From Planctomycetaceae bacterium (GTDB taxonomy: Bacteria > Planctomycetota > Planctomycetia > Planctomycetales > Planctomycetaceae): 54,357 bases of DNA. The stretch lies in NCBI GenBank assembly GCA_028284145.1, contig JANQSH010000113.1:1-54357 (forward strand). Reading direction: 5' to 3'. Position 1 is the stretch's first letter. Each line of letters starts with the position of its first letter. Positions 1-9,711 of the stretch are shown here, piece by piece. Made by a program: the position numbers and the translations under genes. The notes under the pieces are model-generated. The model searched no databases. It worked only from the letters and a program-made list of their open reading frames with translations, and had not been told where the DNA came from.

Positions 1-156
1 CTGCAACAGACTGCCAGTATTAGTTATGTTATTGATAAATTCAATGATCGAAGGACGCCTGAACAATGTTGATTCATAATGTGTCTGGTCGTGTTGATGC
101 TAGCATCGCACGTGTCAAGTGTTCCTGTTGCAGGAATGGTTGTTGAGAACATCCGC

Positions 157-1185
157 CTATCGTGGGACAATGCGGAATCGGATGCCCCCTTTTCCGAACT
201 CGATCGCCGGGCGGACCTCACGCGGCGGTTCCGGCCTGGGTTGAGCCGGTTGGGTTGCTTTGGGCTGAGTCGTTTCCGCATGATGCAGATCACGATGAGG
301 TCGACGCTCTGCGTGATGGACCGGTGCGTAACGGGGATCGCGTACGCGCGGGTCGGCTTTGTCGATCATATGTTGCAGCAGATAAGCCGACGCTCGCACG
401 TCGGAAATCGCGTCGTGCATGTGTTCCACACCTTCCCAGTCGCCCCGACGGAAACCGAGTCGAGTCTGCTGAAACAACAGATCTTCAATATGGTCGCTTT
501 CAGCAATCACCTGATCGACATACCCTGCTATCAAACGCAGATCGAGCTGGTTCCACGATTTGTTATGCGCCAGCGAGTGCAATGTTTCGACCAGTCTGTT
601 CAGGTCTCTCAGGTCGGCATCGAGATGACGTGAAATCGCATACCCTTGTAAATGTTCGCGGTACTCGGCATACAGTTCTTTCACACAGTTTTCCAGTACA
701 GCCGCCTGGTCGTCGATGACTTTGGTATCGACTGGCAAGTAGCTGTCGATCCTCCTGGCGAGAATCATCACATCACCGGCGTCTTCTTCCATGTATCGCA
801 GACCATCCCGTCCGCGCTGCGTTCGAACCCAGGGTGAAACAAGATCGATGGTCATCTGGATGCGACTGGCAAGTTGCAGAAACTCGTTGGTGTCGTGCCT
901 CAGCCGGATCGCATACTTCCCATCCACTGGACTGGCGTAACTCAAATCCCGCAGTGACTGGGCGATCTTTTCCAGTTCCGTCACGTCTCTGTCCAACTTT
1001 TCTGTATGCCGGACACCATCGAGATGTTCGTGATAGTGATCGTGCAGGTCTTCGGCGTAGTCGACCAGGCGAACGATCAGGCGATCGATGCGTCGCACAT
1101 CAGACAGCGTCAGTTCTTCAGCGGCGGACACTGATTGCGAAAACAAAAGGGAAAAAGCAGCGAGAGAGAACAGCGTCTTCTTCAT
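157..1185 (-). CDS. secreted helical protein with an internal duplication, function unknown
   Basis: This 342-aa protein starts with a clear signal peptide (residues 1-21, ending SVSAA). A GGAG ribosome site lies 8 nt before the ATG, which supports the start. The mature part is almost entirely predicted helix and contains two copies of one unit. The first, near residues 30-85, has the motif EHLDG followed by LDRD. The second, near residues 165-220, has EHLQG followed by LDAD. Spacing and hydrophobic pattern match between the copies. The last 60 residues are rich in Pro, Arg and His and look disordered. I do not recognise the family; an exported helical-bundle protein is the most I can infer. 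A possible small ORF overlaps the start by an ATGA, which would allow translational coupling. Confidence 0.8.
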   Translation of the reverse strand: MKKTLFSLAAFSLLFSQSVSAAEELTLSDVRRIDRLIVRLVDYAEDLHDHYHEHLDGVRHTEKLDRDVTELEKIAQSLRDLSYASPVDGKYAIRLRHDTNEFLQLASRIQMTIDLVSPWVRTQRGRDGLRYMEEDAGDVMILARRIDSYLPVDTKVIDDQAAVLENCVKELYAEYREHLQGYAISRHLDADLRDLNRLVETLHSLAHNKSWNQLDLRLIAGYVDQVIAESDHIEDLLFQQTRLGFRRGDWEGVEHMHDAISDVRASAYLLQHMIDKADPRVRDPRYAPVHHAERRPHRDLHHAETTQPKATQPAQPRPEPPREVRPAIEFGKGGIRFRIVPR

Positions 1186-1325
1186 GGGGTCGGCTCCGTT
1201 AAATCATGCGCGAACAATGTTCCATCAGAACATGTATCAGAGCAGTTCGAGACTCGTCGGGCAAGAGCGGATTCGATCTGTTCGCGCATCTGCTCGACGA
1301 AACGGAAATGTTCATCCTGCGACAT
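1182..1325 (-). CDS. possible 47-aa small protein, translationally coupled
   Basis: A 47-aa ORF begins at an ATG and ends TGA inside an ATGA shared with the start of the following secreted-protein gene. The translation begins MSQDEHFRFVEQMREQ and is mildly amphipathic. It then has a short Cys/Ser-rich stretch (SNCSDTCSDG). The overlap is typical of coupled bacterial genes. I see no strong ribosome site, and the frame stays open upstream of the ATG, so the start is uncertain. It may equally be leader sequence of the next gene. Confidence 0.3.
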   Translation of the reverse strand: MSQDEHFRFVEQMREQIESALARRVSNCSDTCSDGTLFAHDLTEPTP

Positions 1326-1823
1326 CGACGCGTTTGACAGTAAAGTCCGCTTCCACCCAGGTCAGAAATGAATGGCCATGGAACAGCCCACTGTTACGAA
1401 CAACCAGAAGAATCTGGAGATGGTTGAGTTCCTCAGAAGACGAGTCGGGGTGGCGTCGTTCCTCAATTTCGTGTGCCATGCCTGCATCGCACAACAGGGC
1501 AGGAATGGTGGGTCGATAAGTGAACTGGCAAAGTCATCAGGAGCGGGCAGCCCGGTTTGCTCGCCAAGCTGGGATGACAAAGTAGTCATCGAAAGGTTCT
1601 GTTCTCATCGCGGCGTTCCCACCCTGCACATCAGGGAGCGGTCACTTCGCGACAACGTAGCGATCGCGGCTGCGATTCATCTTTGCGAGCCTGGCGGCCT
1701 GGCAAAAGAATCGTCTCAACACAGGGCGGGCAAAGCCAGCAGTGACACACGAATGATTTTTCTGTCATCTCCGCCAAAGTGGGAATCCAGAGCCCTGACT
1801 TTCGAATTCAGGCGAATGATGAA
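1326..1823. other. intergenic stretch without a convincing gene
   Basis: Nearly 500 bases lie between the tadC stop and the small ORF. Open frames exist on both strands, but none has a good ribosome site, recognisable composition or domain. It could be decayed coding sequence. I see no repeat or strong hairpin here. Confidence 0.5.
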
Positions 1824-2990
1824 TCAGAGATCTCTCAACGCATCACTTCCACTACGGAGGCTCTCAATCCCTCCACTGTTGAAGAAGTTCGACAGTTCCA
1901 CCAGAGCAGGCGAAAGCAGGAAGAGATAAACGGCCGGCATCAGACAAAGCACGGTGGGGAACAGGAGTTTGAACGACGCCTGATTCGCCTTCTGATTCGC
2001 GCGTTGCCGCAGGCTTTCCCGCATGCTGTCGCTGTAATCGGCCAAAGCATCGGAGACACTGGTCCCCATTCGTTCAGTCTGAATGACGAGCGAAACGAAC
2101 GAATGAACTTCCGGTACGTCGACACGATCGCTGAAGTTGCGCAACGCCTGCTCCAGCGTGCCGATACGGGCATGATCGACGACAATCGCCAACTCCTGAG
2201 CCAATGCCGGATAGACATTCCGCAGTTCCTTACTGACCCGATGTAACGCCTTCTGAATGGTCATCCCCTGACTGACACACATGTTGAGCATATCCAGCGT
2301 ATCGGGCATGCCACGTTCAATTTCGCTAAGTCGATCGGTTGCCTTGCTTTTGAGAATCAGGCGAGGTACCGCCCAAATCACCAATGGGCCAATGATGATT
2401 GCTGCAAGAATCGGAATCTCGAAGCGTGTCGGCATCAGCACCAGTAACGCACCAAAAAACAGCATCGTGGCAATGATGGCAACGTAACGGATTGCCGAGA
2501 AATTCTCTGCTGCATGTGGCTGATGATACCCGGCAGCGAGAAGTTCCTTCTTCAATTCGACTTTGGTGTCGTCTGATTCGGGCAACATCGCCGCCAATGT
2601 CGGAGTTGCAGAACCGAAGAAATAGTCGTCCGTTCCGACGTTGGGAATTTGTGCCGGTTCAACCTTTGGCAAATCATTATTGTCGACGGAGTGTGAACCA
2701 CTCTGCGGTGTGAAAAGTGTTCGGTTTTGCCAGGAGATATTTTCAGATGTCGCACCTGCGGGAGATGTTGTCTCGGCATTGCGAATCACATCGGCAGAGG
2801 TTTGCTCAACGGCAGTCGATGCTGTCGCCGGTTTGGCAACAATCGCCGCCTGCTCGCGCGCGGCCTGCTCAGCCTCACTCTGCAATTCCCTGTGCAATGC
2901 GCTGCGGCGACGCCACCAGCGAATTCCCAGCACGAGACATGCCAGTCCCATTAGAACGTACAAAGTGATCAGCAGCCAGGTTGGTAACAT
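1824..2990 (-). CDS. tadC: TadC-like pilus assembly membrane protein (type II secretion F domain)
   Basis: This 388-aa inner-membrane protein would form part of the platform of a Tad/Flp pilus. The start is the ATG preceded by GGAGG at 7 nt; an upstream GTG gives a longer but poorer reading. A first membrane segment lies at residues 2-26. It is followed by about 130 low-complexity residues rich in Ala, Thr and Ser, two membrane segments near 165-210, and a GspF/TadC domain near 225-350. That domain contains the pattern MPDTLDMLN, then ERMGTSVSDAL. A last hydrophobic segment lies close to the C-terminus. It follows tadB on the same strand and is the last gene of the pilus locus. The family assignment rests on domain pattern and gene order. 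Confidence 0.88.
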   Translation of the reverse strand: MLPTWLLITLYVLMGLACLVLGIRWWRRRSALHRELQSEAEQAAREQAAIVAKPATASTAVEQTSADVIRNAETTSPAGATSENISWQNRTLFTPQSGSHSVDNNDLPKVEPAQIPNVGTDDYFFGSATPTLAAMLPESDDTKVELKKELLAAGYHQPHAAENFSAIRYVAIIATMLFFGALLVLMPTRFEIPILAAIIIGPLVIWAVPRLILKSKATDRLSEIERGMPDTLDMLNMCVSQGMTIQKALHRVSKELRNVYPALAQELAIVVDHARIGTLEQALRNFSDRVDVPEVHSFVSLVIQTERMGTSVSDALADYSDSMRESLRQRANQKANQASFKLLFPTVLCLMPAVYLFLLSPALVELSNFFNSGGIESLRSGSDALRDL

Positions 2991-3083
2991 TGTCTCGCCT
3001 CCGATTGCCACTTGCGTTGGATCGCATTGGCGGAATCGAACTCAAAATTTGCGTCTGTTTTGTTCGTTTCGTCGTTTCTGCTC

Positions 3084-3189
3084 TAGTACCTTGTCAAGGC
3101 TTTGTTGAGGGGGCGGATTAACATCACCCGCTCCGTTGTCGCTCCTTGCAACTTCATCAACCCTTCTTTTCAGTCTTGACGGTTCACTA
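3084..3189 (-). repeat. dispersed repeat family C, copy 1
   Basis: A segment of about 100 bp aligns nearly without gaps to 27304-27402. The core CTTGCAACTTCATCAACCC is shared except for one base, and an upstream CGGATTRACAT also matches. Read on the minus strand it starts at the TAG stop codon of tadB (3187-3189) and runs into the tadB-tadC gap. Confidence 0.7.
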
Positions 3190-4050
3190 TGTCCGTTGGC
3201 TGGTCTTCAGAATTCGCAGTACCCAAACGGCACCGATAATCTGCAGAATGATCCCCAGCACGGTCGCCCCGCGTGCATACGACGAGGCCATCAGCTCGTT
3301 GAAGTAATTCGGATCGCGGATCATGAAGAACACGAAGACTGCGGGGGGAACAATCAACATCAAAATGGCCGTGGCACGGCTGGCAGCAGTTGCAGCCCGT
3401 AATCGACCAACGAAGTGCAGGCGGTCACGAATCGTCTGCGAGAGTCGTTCCAACACCGAAACCAGATCACCACCAGTTTCTTCATGAATGCCCAGCGCCA
3501 TTACCAGCACGTTGACAGCGACCAAACCCGTTCGACGGGGGAGATCGGCCAACGCACTGCTCAACCGCATTCCCATCTGCATTTTGCGTGTGCAATGTTG
3601 CAACTCGGTTCCGAGTGGTGCAGGCGTATCCGCCGCGACAACATGCAGACATTGGTCCAGACTGCGACCAGTTCGTGCAGCACGTGCCAGTTCCTCAATC
3701 ATGGGTGGCATTTGATTCATAATTTTCGTTTGCCGGCGTGTCCGAATTCCCATCACGATCAGGACCGGAAGTATCAGGCCGAAAACAACTCCCAGACTCG
3801 TGGCAATCAGGTTCTCGGTGATCACGAAAATCAACCCGCCCACCATAAGGCTGCAGAGCATGCAGACCGCCAGCAGCATCGAGGGGGCCATCTCCAGGCC
3901 GGACTGAATCATCAGGGTGTCAAACCACCCATTCAGCCGGTCGGAGGTTTCGTTGTCAGATTCACCGGCATACTGTTCCTCATCCCGAATGATACCGGCG
4001 AATTCCGGTCGGGATTCAATCGGTTTGCCCGAAATTGTTTCACTAGCCAT
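3187..4050 (-). CDS. tadB: TadB-like pilus assembly membrane protein (type II secretion F domain)
   Basis: This 287-aa protein is the partner of TadC in the inner-membrane platform of Tad pili. The start is an ATG with AGGAG 8 nt upstream. A soluble N-terminus of about 50 residues is followed by two membrane segments (about 50-100). The GspF/TadC-type domain then runs from about 110 to 235 and includes the motif GIHEETGGDLVSVLERL, typical of TadB. Two further membrane helices end the protein. It lies between cpaF and tadC on one strand. Its stop codon coincides with the edge of a dispersed repeat (family C), so the gap to tadC probably came from, or was remodelled by, that element. Confidence 0.9.
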   Translation of the reverse strand: MASETISGKPIESRPEFAGIIRDEEQYAGESDNETSDRLNGWFDTLMIQSGLEMAPSMLLAVCMLCSLMVGGLIFVITENLIATSLGVVFGLILPVLIVMGIRTRRQTKIMNQMPPMIEELARAARTGRSLDQCLHVVAADTPAPLGTELQHCTRKMQMGMRLSSALADLPRRTGLVAVNVLVMALGIHEETGGDLVSVLERLSQTIRDRLHFVGRLRAATAASRATAILMLIVPPAVFVFFMIRDPNYFNELMASSYARGATVLGIILQIIGAVWVLRILKTSQRT

Positions 4051-4140
4051 GTCAGTCACTCCTGGCCGGTTGTGCAAAGATCAAAATCATTCGCGGGCCG
4101 GGGTCGGATCGTTAATTCGTGTTGTCTGTTTATCAAAACC

Positions 4141-4232
4141 TTATTGTAAGCCACATTTCACTGTAGCAGCCTTCACACTGCTGTTGCAGTTTCAAATGAG
4201 GCTCAAGCCACCACAGACAAAAGTCCATCGGA

Positions 4233-4242
<10 letters not shown>
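4141..4242 (-). repeat. dispersed repeat family B, copy 1, with hairpin around the cpaF stop codon
   Basis: A 102-bp segment aligns along its whole length with 25276-25376. Near its gene-proximal end, GTCCATC (4223-4229) pairs with GATGGAC (4236-4242). The six-base loop contains the TAG stop codon of cpaF. On the minus strand the hairpin is followed by TTTTG, so it resembles an intrinsic terminator. The stem sequence differs from copy 2 but stays fully paired. Confidence 0.75.
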
Positions 4243-5564
<1,322 letters not shown>

Positions 5565-5653
5565 ATCTATTCTCTCACCGTTTCAAGAAAAGTTGGATTG
5601 TGTTTGCTTCTGCGATTGAGCTTCATCTCGTGTTATCGATCGTTGGCCAGTTC

Positions 5654-6862
5654 TTAGCGTGTCAATTGAAGTTTGTAGATGTACCTGTTGGGTGTGCATT
5701 CATGGTTGGGATCGTCCACTTCGGGATCGATGATGGCCGTACGAGTGGTCATCACGCAGGGTTGGATCACGAGTTCGCATACGCCGTTGGGAAGCCTTCG
5801 GACCTGCATCACACGACCAGCAACCAGGCCAACCAGTTCAGCCCGACCATAACCGGAACGTCGATCACTCTCGTAGTTTTCATACAAAGGAAGAATCCGA
5901 CATCGGCCCAATTGCCCCATCAACTCGGTCAGCACATGATCGTGGACCTCGGCGGTCACTTCGACCGGAATCGTATCGCCATGAAAGCGCAACTCGCCGT
6001 CGGTGTCGTCGAGATCAATGGGTGACAAACCGAGTGCCGTCTGCACCATCAAATTGTGTTGCTGAAAACCTGAGCTGAAGTTGACGACCACCAGGTTACA
6101 CGAGTTTGCATCGCCATTCGGATCTTTGGTTCGCACAACGATCTCCGGCAATCCGTCGGAGCCGTTGTAGATCGACTTCGATCTGGCATCGAAACCAAAC
6201 AGGTCCTGGCCTCGTTTCGCCTCAATGATATCCCCCCATGAATCAACGCCATCGGAGCCGATTCCCGAACCAAGAATGGCAAAAGGCAACGCGGGTACGG
6301 GGATATTCTCCTGAGCGCGAACACCGATGATTCGATTTTCGATTGTCGCTTCGGCAAATGCGGCGGCATCGGCTACGGGTTGACCAAACAATCCGCCAAC
6401 AAACAAACCAACCGGGTTCTTTCGACCTCGTGACCGTTCTGTTGAAACCCGAACACTTAATGGCGCAACGTTCGTTTCGGTGAAGACCCGGCGACCCGTT
6501 TCGGGCTCCCACACCAGCCGACCGAATTTCACATCCCCTTCCTCAGAGATGTCAAGATCGTGTTCCTCTCCCGCCACGCGATTCATCCCGGCCACCTCAG
6601 CCGCCTTAAGTCGGCAGCGATCGAGCCTGGAATCCCAGTCGACACCGCCTCGCAACAGGTCGTCATCCGCCAATTCTCCCGCTGCGGCAATTGCCGAGGA
6701 TTCCGCAGTGGTCGTCAACTCGCCAACAACTGTGTGAATCCAAAGGCGATCAACAACCAGCGCGATACATCCCAGCGCAATAACCAACACGACCGCAATC
6801 AACGGGGTGAGAAACCCGCGTCGTACGTTCTTCTTCAGTCGGCTTGTGCGATACGCTCGCAT
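5654..6862 (-). CDS. TadG/TadE-like pilus-associated membrane protein
   Basis: This 402-aa protein has one N-terminal membrane segment (about residues 17-40). The stretch after it (TTTAESSAIAAAGELAD) is typical of TadE/TadG-type pseudopilin-like proteins, whose N-terminus enters the membrane and whose bulk faces the periplasm. The remaining 330 residues carry no VWA metal site, unlike many TadG proteins, and look like a mostly beta extracytoplasmic domain. It sits between cpaB and cpaF on the same strand, which supports a pilus assembly role. I could not identify a sub-family, so I give no gene symbol. Confidence 0.75.
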   Translation of the reverse strand: MRAYRTSRLKKNVRRGFLTPLIAVVLVIALGCIALVVDRLWIHTVVGELTTTAESSAIAAAGELADDDLLRGGVDWDSRLDRCRLKAAEVAGMNRVAGEEHDLDISEEGDVKFGRLVWEPETGRRVFTETNVAPLSVRVSTERSRGRKNPVGLFVGGLFGQPVADAAAFAEATIENRIIGVRAQENIPVPALPFAILGSGIGSDGVDSWGDIIEAKRGQDLFGFDARSKSIYNGSDGLPEIVVRTKDPNGDANSCNLVVVNFSSGFQQHNLMVQTALGLSPIDLDDTDGELRFHGDTIPVEVTAEVHDHVLTELMGQLGRCRILPLYENYESDRRSGYGRAELVGLVAGRVMQVRRLPNGVCELVIQPCVMTTRTAIIDPEVDDPNHECTPNRYIYKLQLTR

Positions 6863-6968
6863 GGGATTGAGATCTTCCTGGATGAATGAAGGTGTTTGGG
6901 GCGCGTCACGTGAGGCGACTCCCGGAAGAAATCACCTCATCGCGAAACAATCGAATTTCCATTCTCTC

Positions 6969-7070
6969 TAGAGTGTATTATGCTCCTTCGTGGCGCGATG
7001 GACGTTTTTCGTCCTGCAAATACAGATTCCCGCGAGCGAGAAGCGCCACACGAAAAAGTAAACTGCTCTA
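6969..7070. repeat. dispersed repeat family A, copy 1 (candidate MITE)
   Basis: This 102-bp segment is clearly related to 48756-48855 and 52278-52381. Both ends read TAGAG inwards (left TAGAGTGTATTATG, right on the opposite strand TAGAGCAGTTTAC). Inside are a perfect 7-bp pair, GTGGCGC with GCGCCAC, and a small hairpin GGACG-TTTTT-CGTCC. The right end coincides with the cpaB stop codon. Terminal inverted ends, TA flanks and size suggest a miniature inverted-repeat element. Confidence 0.7.
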
Positions 7071-8063
7071 TTTCTTGTCATTGAGTGGACGCCGTTGATA
7101 ACGCTGTGCGGTCGGGCCGACCGAGACACTGTCCGGTGCATCCATACTGTCCGGTGCATCCATACCATCACCCGGTTCAACAGGAACGGGAACTTTGACA
7201 TCATCTTGCCGACGACGATCAGCCGGTTGTTGATCTCGCGTTTCGATATCGATCCGACGACCATTGCGGAAACGATTCACCGATCGTCCATTACTGCGGT
7301 AGACTTCCGTTGCAAAGGGAGGCGTCTCCTCTTCGGGTGGGTCCAGATCAAGAATCTCATACAGGGTGGCACGGTCTTCGTCACTGACAGAAACACCGGT
7401 GGCTCCCTTGCCACTGGGATTGTAGGTCAACGTCAGTTCGCCACGGTCCCGAGCGAGGATCATGATATTGGCCTGTTCCGGCGTCAGTTCAAACGTGACG
7501 TTGTTCGCACCGCCCGAAACTGTCCCTGGAACAATGCTGCGGTTGATGGCCAGCACCTTGACACCTTTGAACAGCGTCATGGTGAAGGGGCTGCGATTTC
7601 GCAAATCATCCGGAAGACGGTTGGGTGTGAAGTGCACATCGACATGCTGCCCCGGCTTAATCAAACCATCCACGATGTCGACGGAAGTCTCGGTGTAAAC
7701 GGAAACCGCCCGCATGCCTTCGGTGACTTCAATCGGAGGATACTCTCCGGCCGCATAGAGTTGGTTGGCTCGAATCGGAGCCAATGCCTTGATTTGCTCC
7801 TTGACTACGCGGCCAATAATGACCCGTTCGCTGATCAGAATGTCGGATGTCAGATTCGACACCCGAATTGGTGCCACACCGAGATGATCACGTGTGATCA
7901 CCGTGCCCGGCTTCAAGTCGCCCATCGGTGTGGGGATGTTTCGCATTCGCGGCGCGGGCGGTTCTTCCTCGGTCGCGAACAATCGTTTTCCGATGTAGGC
8001 AGCAACCAGGAGGCCGACCACCAGAAACATGAACATCGTGAGTTTTGCTGGCGTGAGTTTCAC
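7068..8063 (-). CDS. cpaB: Flp pilus assembly protein CpaB/RcpC
   Basis: This 331-aa protein has an N-terminal membrane anchor (residues about 9-25), then the SAF-type domain of CpaB/RcpC. Its recognisable elements are the LKPGTVITRDHL stretch, VVKEQIKALAPI, and the later MRAVSVYTETSVDIVDGLIKPGQHVDV. RcpC proteins sit at the secretin end of Tad machines. I chose the GTG start, which has GGAGAT 6 nt upstream; a TTG further upstream has no such site. The C-terminus is charged and holds an 18-bp tandem duplication (around 7130-7165), giving a repeated MDAPDS. The stop codon lies at the end of repeat A copy 1. No secretin gene is adjacent in this window, which is unusual next to cpaB. Confidence 0.9.
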   Translation of the reverse strand: MKLTPAKLTMFMFLVVGLLVAAYIGKRLFATEEEPPAPRMRNIPTPMGDLKPGTVITRDHLGVAPIRVSNLTSDILISERVIIGRVVKEQIKALAPIRANQLYAAGEYPPIEVTEGMRAVSVYTETSVDIVDGLIKPGQHVDVHFTPNRLPDDLRNRSPFTMTLFKGVKVLAINRSIVPGTVSGGANNVTFELTPEQANIMILARDRGELTLTYNPSGKGATGVSVSDEDRATLYEILDLDPPEEETPPFATEVYRSNGRSVNRFRNGRRIDIETRDQQPADRRRQDDVKVPVPVEPGDGMDAPDSMDAPDSVSVGPTAQRYQRRPLNDKK

Positions 8064-8205
8064 CGTGCTATCTCCGCGTTTTCCCGACAAGGCGGGTCCG
8101 ACCCGTCCTGCCTGTTTCCGCTTTCGTACGATCTGAAAGCCTGTTGATTTCGTATGAACGGCTGGTCCTCAGCCATCCCCTTATTCTTACCTTGCGTTTT
8201 GTCTG

Positions 8206-8619
8206 CTACTCTTTCACCATTCGCGTCTGGGCATACAGATTGTGATCTGCCAGTCGAATACCAACCGGCCAGAGCAAATCAGGAGCAGCCACATTCATGG
8301 GCAACTCCAAGGCCACAACCACCGGATCACCCGAGTATTGTCCGACTTCGGTATGTACGGTCAGACTTCGATGCAGTCGAGGATTCAGTACACGCCGCAC
8401 TTCTTCCTCGACATCTTCCTCAGTCACGCCGGGCAGCGAAGCCATTCGCGCACCAACGCGGCAGGCTTCCGCCACTTCACCGCGCGCAATAAACAGCAGG
8501 GTGAACTGAAACAGCCCCATGATGAGCAGACCAAGAATTGGCAACGTCAGCACCAATTCCATCGTCATCACGCCTTTTCGTCGGCGGCGATGTGTGGATT
8601 TTCGATATTGAACCTGCAT
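8206..8619 (-). CDS. tadE: TadE-like pseudopilin
   Basis: This 137-aa protein has a short basic N-terminus (RKSTHRRRRKG). A TadE-type hydrophobic segment follows, with the conserved opening MELVLTLPILGLLIMG and then the helix ARGEVAEACRVGARMA. These features match TadE pseudopilins, whose conserved glutamate follows the processing site. The gene lies between cpaA (the prepilin peptidase, its likely processing enzyme) and cpaB. The ribosome site is weak. It is not the major Flp pilin, which is about 60 aa and was not found. Confidence 0.85.
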   Translation of the reverse strand: MQVQYRKSTHRRRRKGVMTMELVLTLPILGLLIMGLFQFTLLFIARGEVAEACRVGARMASLPGVTEEDVEEEVRRVLNPRLHRSLTVHTEVGQYSGDPVVVALELPMNVAAPDLLWPVGIRLADHNLYAQTRMVKE

Positions 8620-8675
8620 ATCTGTCGCGCTCGAGTTTTCTTCGCGATGGATGTCAACTCATCGCATCATTTCGC

Positions 8676-9251
8676 TTAAACGTTGGGAATGATCGCATCG
8701 GCGGCCTGGAACAAAGTTGGCAGCTTGTAGATGACAATTGCCCAGGTGGCCAAAGCGACCGGCACGGCAAAGGCCATCACCCGTCGTTTCTTGCGTGCTT
8801 CGACGGATTCCGGAACACGTTTTCCAGACTTCTCGCTCTCCGCCACGTACTTGCTCCTGGTTTTGTATGGGCCACGCACTATCAGACTTCCCATGACGAT
8901 CAGGAATGTGCCTGCAATCACGATGACCGTACTGGAGATCATCACCCAGATCGTCATTGTCAGTCCCAGCCAAACGCTGAGTGCGCCCATCAGTTTGACG
9001 TCTCCACCACCTCCGCCTCCGATCATCCAGAGAACGAAGAACAGACCGAAACCAACCGCAAAGGCCAGTCCGGCATCCTTCAATCCATCAAGACCGTTAA
9101 AGGAGATTTGATAGATCAACCCCAGTGCGAACGCTGTCACATTCAGTTTGTTGGGAATGCGTCGCGTCCGAAAATCGGAAATGGCAGCGATCAACGTGAA
9201 CAATCCCACGCCGACCAGGAACACGTAATGTTGAAGAGTGAGTTCCGGCAT
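8676..9251 (-). CDS. cpaA: prepilin peptidase, CpaA/TadV type
   Basis: This 191-aa integral membrane protein belongs to the short class of type IV prepilin peptidases (A24 family), which process Flp pilin and TadE/F pseudopilins. The two catalytic aspartates are visible: D26 in the first cytoplasmic stretch (ISDFRTRRIPN) and D84 in the GxGD-type motif, here preceded by a run of glycines. About five hydrophobic segments are present. A basic loop near residues 135-155 separates the last ones. It is the first gene of the pilus locus on the minus strand, so a promoter for the locus may lie in 9252-9711. Confidence 0.92.
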   Translation of the reverse strand: MPELTLQHYVFLVGVGLFTLIAAISDFRTRRIPNKLNVTAFALGLIYQISFNGLDGLKDAGLAFAVGFGLFFVLWMIGGGGGGDVKLMGALSVWLGLTMTIWVMISSTVIVIAGTFLIVMGSLIVRGPYKTRSKYVAESEKSGKRVPESVEARKKRRVMAFAVPVALATWAIVIYKLPTLFQAADAIIPNV

Positions 9252-9711
9252 TCGCTCGGCTCGTTTTTTCGTTTAAGCAGTGAACCAAATTTGTACGAGG
9301 GGCACGTTCTTCTGGAACGGGCGCCCAAAAATGCTCTCCACCAAATGAGAGTTGTTGAAAACATAACACGCGTTTCCGAAACGAGTCGGAACACATTACG
9401 AAAATGCACCACTTTTCCCCGTTTACCCCACAGGCAAAGAAGGACTATGACAGTTGATTTGCTCTGTCGCTTTCTGTCACTCATCTCACCCTGGGGATTC
9501 ATGCATCATCACCGGCACGATCCGTTTGACCGATTCATTGTGTTGTGTTCCGTAAACAACGGATCATCAGATTCCCGGCATTCCTGTTCATCGATGCAAT
9601 CGAATTTTGCATCACATTCGCTGCGGCAATACAGCCTTTACAGCCGTTGTCACCAACATCTACGATGCAACCGAAGGAATTACAATTTCCGCCTGGAGGC
9701 GAAAGGGAAAG
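9252..9711. other. intergenic region between divergent genes
   Basis: About 460 bases separate the start of the pilus locus (minus strand) from the phosphatase gene (plus strand). I looked for a Flp pilin ORF here on both strands and found none. Promoters for both directions must lie in or near this stretch, but no good consensus boxes stand out. Confidence 0.5.

Noticed and set aside
1372..1929. 185-aa plus-strand ORF between the first two genes
   Set aside because: Its last third is antisense to tadC, it has no ribosome site, and the translation is low in structure.
9252..9711. Flp pilin gene upstream of cpaA
   Set aside because: No ORF on either strand has the short leader, Gly-Glu-like processing site and hydrophobic helix of a pilin.
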